Assembly: GCA_900767885.1 (NCBI GenBank)
Contig: CAAGAU010000002.1
Span: 1-39,265 of the forward strand
DNA: 39,265 nt
Source: Clostridia bacterium
Lineage (GTDB): Bacteria > Bacillota > Clostridia > Christensenellales > Borkfalkiaceae
Direction of reading: 5' to 3'
This document shows positions 24,286 to 32,481 of this stretch, piece after piece. The notes under the pieces were generated by a model that was not told the DNA's origin, did no database searches, and saw nothing but the letters and a program-made list of their open reading frames with translations. How positions within the stretch are numbered: position 1 is the first letter of the stretch; every line of letters begins with the position of its first letter. Made by a program: the position numbers and the translations under genes.

Positions 24286-25326
24286 TCAACGGATTACTAT
24301 TTTATCGTCCGATTTTACAATTTTGCCTATAACGTAAGCATTTTCGCCGTTCTCTTTAAGGATTTCAAGCGATTTTTCCACGTCTTCCGGCGCAACGACG
24401 ATACTCATTCCCACACCCATATTAAAGGTGTTGAACATGTCGCGTTCGGAAATGCCGCCCGTCTTTGCGATAAGGTCGAATATGGGCAGAACTTTAACTG
24501 CTGCGCGTTCGATATCCGCGCCGAGCCCCGCCGGAACGGAACGCGGAATATTCTCGTAAAATCCGCCGCCCGTAATATGCGATATGCCCTTTACTTTTAC
24601 CTTGTCGAGCAAGGCAAGAACGGGTTTTACGTATATCTTGGTCGGGGTAAGCAACGTTTCCGCTATCGACTTGCCGCCGAGTTCGTCAATCGGTAATTTT
24701 ATATCGTTATTTTCAACGTCGAAAACTTTTCTTACGAGAGAAAAGCCGTTGGAGTGAACGCCGCTTGACGGCAACGCGATAATAACGTCGCCGGCGCGCA
24801 TGGCGGAATTGTCGATAATTTTATCTTTGTCTACCACGCCGGTGCAGTAACCTGCCAGATCGTACTCGTCTATCGGATAAAAACCGGGCATTTCGGCGGT
24901 TTCGCCGCCTATAAGCGCGGCGCCCGACTGAACGCACCCCTCGCAGACGCCGCTTACGATCGAGGCTATCTTTTCGGGATAGTTCTTTCCGCAGGCAATA
25001 TAATCGAGGAAAAACAGCGGTTTTGCCCCGCAGCAAATAACATCGTTTACGCACATCGCAACGCAGTCGATGCCGATGGTATCGTGCTTATCCGTCAAAA
25101 AGGCTATTTTCAGTTTCGTTCCGACCCCGTCCGTTCCGCTTACAAGCACCGGCTTGGTTATCCCGGTCAGATCGAGTTCGAAAAGTCCGCCGAATCCGCC
25201 AACGTCGGAACATACTCCCGACGTCAACGTCTTTGCAATGTGAGCCTTCATAAGTTCAACCGCCTTATATCCTGCGGTTATATCAACGCCTGCCGCGGCA
25301 TAACTGTCAGATTTAGAGTAACTCAT
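24286..25326 (-). CDS. purM: Phosphoribosylformylglycinamidine cyclo-ligase (AIR synthetase)
   Basis: 346 residues, full length. It closes FGAM to AIR with ATP, fifth step to IMP. SYSKSDSYAAAGVDI opens the protein, followed by the SGTDGVGTKL loop, GETAEMPGFY, SSGVHSNGFSLVR and HITGGGFYENIPR. Its ATG overlaps the purF stop by four bases (ATGA). Confidence 0.97.
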   Translation of the reverse strand: MSYSKSDSYAAAGVDITAGYKAVELMKAHIAKTLTSGVCSDVGGFGGLFELDLTGITKPVLVSGTDGVGTKLKIAFLTDKHDTIGIDCVAMCVNDVICCGAKPLFFLDYIACGKNYPEKIASIVSGVCEGCVQSGAALIGGETAEMPGFYPIDEYDLAGYCTGVVDKDKIIDNSAMRAGDVIIALPSSGVHSNGFSLVRKVFDVENNDIKLPIDELGGKSIAETLLTPTKIYVKPVLALLDKVKVKGISHITGGGFYENIPRSVPAGLGADIERAAVKVLPIFDLIAKTGGISERDMFNTFNMGVGMSIVVAPEDVEKSLEILKENGENAYVIGKIVKSDDKIVIR

Positions 25327-26768
25327 TCTTTATTCTCCTTTTCGTTTGACGTGATTTTAAATTCAAACCTGCTTTTTTCGGTATGTTCGGGTATGGCGGT
25401 AGGATAATCGCCGTCGAAACATGCGGTACAATAGCCTTTGCCGTTTGCTCCGCCCGCAATCTTTTTAACGCTTTCCACGCTGAGATAGCCGAGGGAATCC
25501 ACGCCGATTATTCCGGCAATTTCCTCTACCGTGTGGTGGCAGGCGATAAGATTTTCTCTCGAATCAATATCGGTGCCGTAATAACACGGATTCGTAAACG
25601 GCGGCGCGCTTACGCGCATATGTACTTCTTTCGCTCCCGCTTCACGCAGTAACTTTACTATTCTTGCGCTCGTCGTTCCGCGCACGATAGAGTCGTCGAT
25701 AAGCACCACTCTTTTGCCTTTTACCGTATCGACGATAGGATTAAGTTTGATTCTTACCTTGTTTTCCCGGCTTTTCTGCCCGGGCGCGATAAACGTTCTT
25801 GCAATGTATTTATTTTTGATAAAACCCAATTCGTAGGGTATTCCCGACTGTTTGGAATAGCCGATTGCGGCGTCTATACCCGAATCCGGCACGCCTATAA
25901 CCACGTCCGCCTCGGCGGGATGCTCCTTCGCCAGATATTCGCCGGCGCGCGTGCGCGCTTCATGCACCGAACAACCGTCCACGACGGAATCGGGCCGCGC
26001 AAAGTAAACGTACTCGAAAACGCACATTTTATGCGGTTTTTCACCGCAGTGTTTTTTAATGCTGCGAACTCCGTTTTTATCGAATACGACTATTTCGCCC
26101 GCTTCGATATCCCGTATAAGTTCCGCTCCGACCGCGTCGAGCGCGCAACTTTCCGACGCCACTACGTAATCTCCGTCGGCGGTCTTGCCGTAACACAACG
26201 GGCGGAATCCGTTTTCGTCCCTTACCGCAATAAGTTTAGATGGCGACATTATAACCAGCGAATACGCGCCTTTTATACGATCCATGGCGCGGTCGACCGC
26301 GTCCTCTATGGTCGGGGCTTTAAGTCGTTCCTCGATTATTATGTACGATATAACTTCCGTATCGGACGTGGTGTGAAAAATCGAGCCTTTAAGTTCGAGT
26401 TCGCTTCTGAGTTCGTACGAATTTGTAAGATTGCCGTTGTGAGCCAACGCCATGCGCCCTTTGATATGATTTACCACGATAGGCTGGGCGTTTATCCTGT
26501 CCGTCGTACCCGTGGTGGCGTAACGAACGTGTCCTACCGCCATGTTTCCGTTGCCGAGCGAAGCAAGCCTGTCGGCAGTAAACACGTCGTTTACAAGTCC
26601 CGTATCCTTATAAAAATTAAAAAGACCGTCGTCGTTTACGACAATTCCGCACGCTTCCTGACCCCGATGTTGCAAAGCAAAAAGACCGTAATAGGTCAGT
26701 TGAGCCACATCCTCGCATTTTGAACTGAAAATGCCGAAAACGCCGCATTCTTCTCTTATTTGTCCCAT
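25323..26768 (-). CDS. purF: Amidophosphoribosyltransferase
   Basis: 481 residues. It makes phosphoribosylamine from PRPP and glutamine, the committed step. A seven-residue propeptide MGQIREE precedes the predicted nucleophile C8 (ECGVFG). The PRPP loop VVLIDDSIVRGTTS is at 354-367. C249, C395, C447 and C450 match the four ligands of the 4Fe-4S cluster of the B. subtilis-type enzyme, so oxygen sensitivity is expected. Confidence 0.97.
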   Translation of the reverse strand: MGQIREECGVFGIFSSKCEDVAQLTYYGLFALQHRGQEACGIVVNDDGLFNFYKDTGLVNDVFTADRLASLGNGNMAVGHVRYATTGTTDRINAQPIVVNHIKGRMALAHNGNLTNSYELRSELELKGSIFHTTSDTEVISYIIIEERLKAPTIEDAVDRAMDRIKGAYSLVIMSPSKLIAVRDENGFRPLCYGKTADGDYVVASESCALDAVGAELIRDIEAGEIVVFDKNGVRSIKKHCGEKPHKMCVFEYVYFARPDSVVDGCSVHEARTRAGEYLAKEHPAEADVVIGVPDSGIDAAIGYSKQSGIPYELGFIKNKYIARTFIAPGQKSRENKVRIKLNPIVDTVKGKRVVLIDDSIVRGTTSARIVKLLREAGAKEVHMRVSAPPFTNPCYYGTDIDSRENLIACHHTVEEIAGIIGVDSLGYLSVESVKKIAGGANGKGYCTACFDGDYPTAIPEHTEKSRFEFKITSNEKENKE

Positions 26769-26803
26769 TTGGATATATCTCCGTTCCTTAAATGCCTTTT
26801 ATT

Positions 26804-27514
26804 TTACTCTCCGAAAATACGCTTCATTATTTCGCGATAAGCGTCCTCTACGCCGCCGAGATCTCTGCGGAAACGGTCCTTGTCGAGTTTTTCGTGAGTG
26901 TCGCAATCCCAGAAACGGCAGGTGTCGGGCGAAATTTCGTCGGCAAGCACTATAGTCCCGTCGGAAAGACGACCGAATTCAAGTTTGAAATCAACGAGGT
27001 CTATATTGAGTTTTTTGAAAAACACCTTAAGAAAATCGTTGACTTTAAACGCGAGCGTTTTAATGGTTTCGATTTCTTCTGCGGTGGCAAGACCCAACGC
27101 CAACGCGTGATACTCGTTTATAAGCGGATCGCCGAGTTCGTCGTTTTTATATGAAAACTCAATGGTCGGCCGAGCAAACACTATGCCCTCTTTTACCCCG
27201 TAACGCTTTGCGAACGAACCTGCGGAAATGTTGCGGATAATAACCTCGAGCGGAACTATAGAAACTTTTTTAACGAGCGTTTCGCGATCGTTGAGTTCTT
27301 CGATAAAATGAGTGGGAACTCCGTCTTTTTCAAGCAGACGCATCATAGAGTTCGTAACGCGGTTGTTAATTGCGCCCTTGCCCGAAATAGTGCCTTTTTT
27401 AAGACCGTTAAACGCGGTTGCGTCGTCCTTGTACGAAACAAGCAGGACTTCGGGGTTGTCGGTAGCAAAAACCTTTTTGGCTTTTCCTTCATAAAGCAAT
27501 CCTTTTTTTTCCAT
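26804..27514 (-). CDS. purC: SAICAR synthetase
   Basis: 236 residues. It joins aspartate to CAIR with ATP, seventh step in the classical numbering used here. The start at the ATG 27514 gives KKGLLYEGKAKKVF, the normal N-terminus, with AGAGG eight bases upstream. An in-frame GTG at 27523 overlaps that ribosome site and is rejected. VPLEVIIRN, GSFAKRYG, LVDFKLEFG and LADEISPDTCRFWD are the family signatures. It starts 28 bases after purE. Confidence 0.96.
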   Translation of the reverse strand: MEKKGLLYEGKAKKVFATDNPEVLLVSYKDDATAFNGLKKGTISGKGAINNRVTNSMMRLLEKDGVPTHFIEELNDRETLVKKVSIVPLEVIIRNISAGSFAKRYGVKEGIVFARPTIEFSYKNDELGDPLINEYHALALGLATAEEIETIKTLAFKVNDFLKVFFKKLNIDLVDFKLEFGRLSDGTIVLADEISPDTCRFWDCDTHEKLDKDRFRRDLGGVEDAYREIMKRIFGE

Positions 27515-27542
27515 AATAATCACCTCTGTTAAATCGTATTTA

Positions 27543-28040
27543 TTAAAGATTTTTAAGCATTTCGTTTACGCGTTCGTCCTTTTTAAGGACGGCTTCCGCT
27601 TCGCGCTCTCTTTTGTTTTTAAGTTTATCGGCAAGTTCCTCGTCGTTTACGGCAATTATCTGCGCCGCAAGCAACGCCGCGTTTGCCCCGCCGCCTACCG
27701 CAACCGTAGCAACGGGAATACCCGTCGGCATTTCTACGGTAGAAAGCAAAGCGTCCATTCCGTCAAAACACGGCGATTTGCACGGTATGCCTATAACGGG
27801 CAAAATCGTGTTGGCGGCAATGGCCCCGGCGAGATGCGCCGCCATACCGGCAGCCGCTATAATCGCGCCGAACCCGTTTTTACTCGCTCCGAGCGCAAAA
27901 TCGCGTGCCTGAACGGGCGTGCGGTGGGCGGAATAAATATGTACCTCGTAAGGTACGCCGAGTTCGTCGAGAATATCGGTCGCTTTTTTTATTACGGGCA
28001 AATCGCTGTCGCTGCCCATAACGATACCTACTTTTTTCAT
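27543..28040 (-). CDS. purE: N5-carboxyaminoimidazole ribonucleotide mutase
   Basis: 165 residues. It interconverts N5-CAIR and CAIR. VMGSDSDLP (7-14) and SAHRTP (37-42) form the active site, with AAAGMAAHLAGAIAA and the GIPVATVAVGGGANAALLA segment. These look like class I PurE, which usually depends on PurK, yet no purK is in the operon. It is the first gene of the purine operon, downstream of the riboswitch, with GAGGAG upstream. Confidence 0.95.
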   Translation of the reverse strand: MKKVGIVMGSDSDLPVIKKATDILDELGVPYEVHIYSAHRTPVQARDFALGASKNGFGAIIAAAGMAAHLAGAIAANTILPVIGIPCKSPCFDGMDALLSTVEMPTGIPVATVAVGGGANAALLAAQIIAVNDEELADKLKNKREREAEAVLKKDERVNEMLKNL

Positions 28041-28058
28041 AATAGCTTACTCCTCGTT

Positions 28059-28106
28059 AAAAAAACAAAAAGGCGCACTTCAAGCGTAAAACTCTTAAAG
28101 TGCGCC
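28059..28106 (-). terminator. Riboswitch-controlled intrinsic terminator
   Basis: On the minus strand, a 9-bp stem GGCGCACTT/AAGTGCGCC (28098-28106 with 28072-28080) is followed by a T5-G-T7 tract. The first arm overlaps the last part of the ZTP aptamer (28102-28106), so ligand binding should prevent its formation. Confidence 0.92.
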
Positions 28107-28230
28107 CAGACGGTCGGCTCAGAACGGGAAATCCCCTTATCTTACGTATCTTTACGTAAAAAGGCAATCTCCGCGATAATTCTTTGCTCCCTTGCAGTAC
28201 TCTGCAAAACTCCGTCAGTCACAAAGAATT
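28102..28230 (-). promoter_or_regulatory. ZTP (pfl) riboswitch aptamer
   Basis: On the minus strand, a 9-bp P1 (28222-28230 with 28178-28186) encloses TGACTGACGG, a TTGCAG/CTGCAA helix and AAGGGAGC. After a linker comes GCCGACCGTCTGGGCGC. The GACGG of the first part (28212-28216) can pair with CCGTC (28109-28113) as the conserved pseudoknot. The aptamer senses the folate-shortage alarmone ZTP/ZMP and is expected to switch the purine operon on by antitermination. Confidence 0.9.
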
Positions 28231-28242
28231 TCCAACACTTGC

Positions 28243-28271
28243 ATTGTACCAAAATTTATCGCCCCTGTCAA
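28243..28271 (-). promoter_or_regulatory. Sigma-A promoter of the purine operon
   Basis: On the minus strand, TTGACA (28266-28271), a 17-bp spacer, TACAAT (28243-28248). Transcription should start about 28236, just before the riboswitch. Confidence 0.92.
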
Positions 28272-28335
28272 GTATATCGTCTAATATTCTCGGGGAATTT
28301 TGATGATATCGAAAAGACAAAGTGAACGTCGGGGT

Positions 28336-29418
28336 TTAACCGAGCGAAATTCGTTCGTCGCAATACGCGCAGCGAACCGCGCCGTCGTCGTCTTTATATA
28401 CAAGTCCCGACAATTCGCGCTCGCCCGACGTAATGCAGCGCGGATTTTTGCAGACGGCAGAATGATCCTCGTATTCGTTTTTCTTCTTTCGGTTATCGGG
28501 GCAATCCTTTTCGTCGAGCAGTTTCAGGATAAGCGCCATGCGCATCAGCCTTCCGCAGCGGGTCTGCTCAAAATAGCACGCGCGCGGATCGTCGTCCACC
28601 TTAACGGAAATTTCGTTTACCCGCGGCAACGGATGCATTACGATCGTATCCGCTTTTGCAAGCCGCATTTTTTCTTCGGTTAGAACGTACACGTCTTTCA
28701 GTCGTTCGTATTCTTCCTCGCTTTCAAAACGCTCTTTTTGTACCCTCGTCATATACAGAACGTCCGTTTTGCCCACGGACTCTTCCAAAGAAACGCTCTC
28801 TTCGTACGGAATGCCTTTTTTCTCGATATATTCTTTTTTTACGTAATCGGGCAAACGCAATTCTTCGGGCGAAATCAGCACGAACTTAGTACCCGCGTAT
28901 CTCGACATCGCGCAGATTAGCGAATGTACCGTCCTGCCGTATTTAAGATCTCCGCAAAAGCCGATAGTAAGGTTTTCAAAACCGCCTTTTTTACGGCGGA
29001 TAGTAAGCAGGTCGGCAAGCGTCTGCGTAGGATGATACCTTCCTCCGTCGCCCGCATTGATAACAGGAACGAACGCACGGCGTACAGCCACGTCCGGCGC
29101 GCCCTCTTTGGGGTGGCGCATGGCGATAATATCCGCATAACCCGATACCACTTCGATCGTGTCGGAAACGCTTTCGCCTTTAGAAGCGGAACTCATACCC
29201 GCGCCGGCAAAACCGAAAACGCTGCCGCCGAGCGAGAGCATGGCGGACTCGAAACTCAATCTCGTCCGCGTGGACGGCTCGAAAAATAGCGTGGCAAGGC
29301 GTTTATGTTTACATCTGTCCTGATATTTTTCGGGGTTGGCGGCAATGTCTTCCGCAACGGAAATAAGTTCGTCTATTTCGTCGGTGCTTAAGTCAAGAAT
29401 ATTCAATACGTTTTTCAT
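28336..29418 (-). CDS. pyrB: Aspartate carbamoyltransferase with fused PyrI-type zinc ribbon
   Basis: 360 residues against about 305 for PyrB alone. It joins carbamoyl phosphate and aspartate, the committed pyrimidine step. STRTR (49-53), SSASKGES with K80, HPTQ (129-132) and HPLPRVNEI (262-270) are the catalytic signatures. Residues 310-360 add a tail with C323-x4-C328 and C350-x2-C353, the spacing of the zinc domain of the regulatory chain PyrI (C-x4-C and C-x2-C, about 22 apart). The nucleotide-binding PyrI domain is absent and no pyrI gene is in the window. It is the last gene of the pyr operon, and no terminator is seen after it. Confidence 0.95.
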   Translation of the reverse strand: MKNVLNILDLSTDEIDELISVAEDIAANPEKYQDRCKHKRLATLFFEPSTRTRLSFESAMLSLGGSVFGFAGAGMSSASKGESVSDTIEVVSGYADIIAMRHPKEGAPDVAVRRAFVPVINAGDGGRYHPTQTLADLLTIRRKKGGFENLTIGFCGDLKYGRTVHSLICAMSRYAGTKFVLISPEELRLPDYVKKEYIEKKGIPYEESVSLEESVGKTDVLYMTRVQKERFESEEEYERLKDVYVLTEEKMRLAKADTIVMHPLPRVNEISVKVDDDPRACYFEQTRCGRLMRMALILKLLDEKDCPDNRKKKNEYEDHSAVCKNPRCITSGERELSGLVYKDDDGAVRCAYCDERISLG

Positions 29419-29442
29419 TTTATGTATCCCTTCTTTCCGGTT

Positions 29443-30084
29443 TTACGCCTTGATCCAACTTTCGTCCGACGGGTTATCTCTGAACGCAATCAATCTTTGC
29501 ACGTCCTGCGGACGAACGTAATTCTGCTCCGCCGCGATTTTTGCTATCGTGTCGAAATCGCAAAGGCTTACGTTCTTTACTCCCGCCGCCTGCAACCGTT
29601 CGATTCCTTTTTTCATTCCGTACGTGAAAATACTTGCAACGCCAAGCACTTCCGCGCCCGCCTCGCGCAAAACGTCTACCACTTCGAGTACGCTGCCGCC
29701 GGTGGATATAAGGTCTTCCACCACGACGACTTTTTCGCCTTTTTCGAGTTTTCCCTCAATCTGATTTTGTCTTCCGTGATCTTTCGCGCCCGAACGGACG
29801 TACCCCATGGGCATTCCGAGAATATGCGCCGTAATCGCGGCGTGCGCTATTCCCGCGGTAGACGTTCCCATAAGCACTTCCGCCCCGGGATACTCTTTTC
29901 CTATTACGTCCGCAAGAGCGTTTTCCACGTCCGTTCTTACTTCCGGCGCAGTCAGCGTAAGCCGATTATCGCAGTATACGGGGCTTTTTATTCCGCTTGC
30001 CCACGTAAACGGCTGTTCGGGACGAAAAAATACCGCTTTTATCTTCAACAAATCTTTCGCAATCGTTTCTTTTACGTTTTTCAT
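29443..30084 (-). CDS. pyrE: Orotate phosphoribosyltransferase
   Basis: 213 residues. It joins orotate and PRPP to make OMP. The PRPP motif VVVVEDLISTGGS is at 119-131 and the flexible catalytic loop around YVRSGAKDHGRQNQIEG (95-111). FTWASGIKSPVYCDNR is the family N-terminal signature. It lies 15 bases after pyrF and 24 before pyrB. Confidence 0.96.
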   Translation of the reverse strand: MKNVKETIAKDLLKIKAVFFRPEQPFTWASGIKSPVYCDNRLTLTAPEVRTDVENALADVIGKEYPGAEVLMGTSTAGIAHAAITAHILGMPMGYVRSGAKDHGRQNQIEGKLEKGEKVVVVEDLISTGGSVLEVVDVLREAGAEVLGVASIFTYGMKKGIERLQAAGVKNVSLCDFDTIAKIAAEQNYVRPQDVQRLIAFRDNPSDESWIKA

Positions 30085-30099
30085 ATATCCGATCTCCTT

Positions 30100-30801
30100 T
30101 TATTTTCCGAGAAATTCTTTAACGCATCTTTCATACGCCGCTTTAGGATCGGCGGCGGCGGTTATCGGGCGTCCTACCACGATATAATCCGAGCCGAGCG
30201 TTCTTGCCCTTTCCGGCGTCGCAATCCTCTTCTGATCGCCATGCTCGCCGTCGGCAAAACGCACGCCGGGCGTAACCGTAAGGAACTTTTCGCCGCAAAT
30301 TTCGTGTACTTTTCCCGCTTCCAGCGGCGAACACACAACCCCGTCGAGTCCGGAATTTTTTGCGTTAAGCGCGTAACTTTGTACGGTCTGTTCCATAGTC
30401 GCGCCTATTAGCAGTTCCTCGCGCAAAGTCCGTTCGTCGGTGCTTGTAAGTTGCGTTACGGCAATCAGCAGCGGACGAGTTCCGTCCTCACGGGTCAACC
30501 CCTCTATCGCGGCTTTCATCATCTCGCCCGCACCGGCGGCGTGAAGATTGCACATATCCACGTTGAGCGAAGAAAGCACTTTCATCGCTTTTTTTACCGT
30601 GTTGGGAATATCGTGCAATTTCAGGTCGAGAAAAATTTTATGTCCGCGTTTTTTTATTTCCTTTACGATCGAAGGTCCTTCCGCGTAAAATAATTCCATT
30701 CCTATTTTCACGAAAGGTTTTTCATCCCCGAATAAATCGAGAAATTCAAGCGTTTCTTTTGCGCCCGCAAAATCGAGCGCGATAATTACGTCTTTAGCCA
30801 T
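30100..30801 (-). CDS. pyrF: Orotidine 5'-phosphate decarboxylase
   Basis: 233 residues. It decarboxylates OMP to UMP, the last step. IALDF (7-11), VKIGMELF (31-38) and the catalytic tetrad strand FLDLKLHDIPNT with D59, K61 and D64 are clear. TPGVRF and GSDYIVVGRPIT bind phosphate. Its start overlaps the pyrD stop by eight bases, so translation is coupled. Confidence 0.96.
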   Translation of the reverse strand: MAKDVIIALDFAGAKETLEFLDLFGDEKPFVKIGMELFYAEGPSIVKEIKKRGHKIFLDLKLHDIPNTVKKAMKVLSSLNVDMCNLHAAGAGEMMKAAIEGLTREDGTRPLLIAVTQLTSTDERTLREELLIGATMEQTVQSYALNAKNSGLDGVVCSPLEAGKVHEICGEKFLTVTPGVRFADGEHGDQKRIATPERARTLGSDYIVVGRPITAAADPKAAYERCVKEFLGK

Positions 30802-31711
30802 TGTGTGCGACTCCTATAATATCTTTTAAATTTTCTATGCCGTATTTTTGCATTACGCGCGGCAGATCTTCGACGATTTTTCTGCTTGCGAACGGATCGG
30901 TCAGATTCGCCGCTCCCACGCCTACGGCGGTTGCGCCGGCAAGCATCATTTCAACGGCGTCTTCCGCGGAAGATACGCCGCCTATCCCGATTATGGGTAT
31001 TTTAACCGCCTCGTACACCTGATATACCATGCGAAGGGCGACGGGGAACAAAGCCTTGCCCGAATAACCCGCGATTTTTCGTGCTATAACCGGCTTTTTG
31101 CTCTTTAAATCTATCCTCATACCCGTCATTGTATTTATCAGACTTATTCCGTCCGCGCCGCCCTCTTCGCAGGCTTTCGCTATAGCGGCTATATCCGTTA
31201 CGTTAGGGGAAAGTTTCATATAAATCGGCTTATCGGTTACCTGTTTTACCGCTTTTGCCACGGCGAATACGTTTTCGCACGACGTACCCAGCGCAAGTCC
31301 GCCCGCTTTGACGTTAGGACAACTTACGTTTACCTCCAGAATACCGACTTGCTCTTCCTTGCCGAACCGCTCGCAAAGACGGACGTATTCCTCCACGGAA
31401 AAGCCGCTTACGTTGGCGATTACCTTTTTACGGAAAAACTTTTTCATTTCGGGCAGTTCGTGGGCAAGAACGTGTTCCATTCCGGGGTTCTGCAAACCGA
31501 TAGAATTGACTATCCCCGTGTCGCTTTCGGCAATTCTCGGCGTGGGGTTGCCGAAGCGCGGCTCTACCGTAGTCCCCTTGAACGAAAACGTACCCAGCAC
31601 GTTTATATCGTAGATTTCGGCAAATTCCTTGCCGTACCCGAACGTTCCGCTCGCGGGGATTATCGGGTTGTCGAGTTCCCAACCGGACAAAGTTACTTTC
31701 GTGTTTACCAT
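30794..31711 (-). CDS. pyrD: Dihydroorotate dehydrogenase class 1B, catalytic subunit
   Basis: 305 residues. It oxidises dihydroorotate to orotate with FMN and passes electrons to PyrK and then NAD+. PASGTFGYG (19-27), FKGTT with K45, NSIGLQNPG and VNVSCPN with the active-site base C131 identify class 1. The adjoining pyrK makes it 1B. It overlaps pyrK by seven bases and pyrF by eight. Confidence 0.96.
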   Translation of the reverse strand: MVNTKVTLSGWELDNPIIPASGTFGYGKEFAEIYDINVLGTFSFKGTTVEPRFGNPTPRIAESDTGIVNSIGLQNPGMEHVLAHELPEMKKFFRKKVIANVSGFSVEEYVRLCERFGKEEQVGILEVNVSCPNVKAGGLALGTSCENVFAVAKAVKQVTDKPIYMKLSPNVTDIAAIAKACEEGGADGISLINTMTGMRIDLKSKKPVIARKIAGYSGKALFPVALRMVYQVYEAVKIPIIGIGGVSSAEDAVEMMLAGATAVGVGAANLTDPFASRKIVEDLPRVMQKYGIENLKDIIGVAHNG

Positions 31712-32436
31712 ATTATTTCACTCCTTTTAAGAACGGGACCTTCTTTGCATATTCTTTTCGCGCCGTTTTTCGTCTGCACCGAGCAGCCCATACACGCGCC
31801 GAAGCCGCAACCCATGCGCTCTTCAAAACTGTATTCGCCGTCCGTACTTACCACGCCTTCCAATGCTCTGAACATCGGCAACGGTCCGCAGGCGTAAAAA
31901 TAAGTGTATTCCAACCGTTTTACGACGTCGGTAACAAATCCTTTTTCGCCCAGACTTCCGTCAGCGGTGCAAAGATACGTTTCCGCGCCGAGCGATTCGA
32001 ATTTTTCTTTATAAAAAACTTCCGCCGCCTTGTTAAAACCGAGAACGACCACGGGTTTTACTCCGCGCGCAACGAGATCTTTGCAAAGTTTATACAGCGG
32101 AGGAACGCCGACTCCGCCGCCCACAAGCAGCGGACGACTTCCGCTCTTTGCGAGATCGTAACCGTTGCCCAGCCCGATAAGCATGTCTACCGTTTTACCG
32201 CGTTCCATACGGCTCATAATTTCCGTACCCTTGCCTACCACTTTGAACACGAGCGTAAGCACGCCCTTTTCAAGGTCGCATACGGAAATCGGGCGGCGAA
32301 GATAACAACCTTCTACCGTAAGATTGATAAATTGCCCGGCGACGGTAATCGCCGAGAAGTCGCCGGAAAGTTTCATTTCGTAAACGTTTTCGGCTATTTT
32401 TTCGTTTGATACGATTTGCGGAAATATTTGTTTCAT
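31705..32436 (-). CDS. pyrK: Dihydroorotate dehydrogenase electron transfer subunit
   Basis: 243 residues. FAD and 2Fe-2S protein that links PyrD to NAD+. LRRPISV (46-52) is the FAD site and GGGVGVPPLY (106-115) the NAD site. The cluster ligands are C210, C215, C218 and C230, the normal C-x4-C-x2-C-x11-C pattern. It lies 45 bases after carB and overlaps pyrD. Confidence 0.96.
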   Translation of the reverse strand: MKQIFPQIVSNEKIAENVYEMKLSGDFSAITVAGQFINLTVEGCYLRRPISVCDLEKGVLTLVFKVVGKGTEIMSRMERGKTVDMLIGLGNGYDLAKSGSRPLLVGGGVGVPPLYKLCKDLVARGVKPVVVLGFNKAAEVFYKEKFESLGAETYLCTADGSLGEKGFVTDVVKRLEYTYFYACGPLPMFRALEGVVSTDGEYSFEERMGCGFGACMGCSVQTKNGAKRICKEGPVLKRSEIIW

Positions 32437-32481
32437 TTTTCACCTCTCGTTTTATTTATTCGCGTTTTGCGCCGTTAAAAA

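Noticed and set aside
28041..28335. Guanine/adenine (purine) riboswitch before purE
   Set aside because: The leader fits the ZTP/pfl consensus, including the CCGTCTGGGCG end and pseudoknot, not the three-helix purine aptamer.
28250..28335. Terminator after pyrB
   Set aside because: Only an imperfect 8-bp stem with a 20-nt loop and no T run is present.
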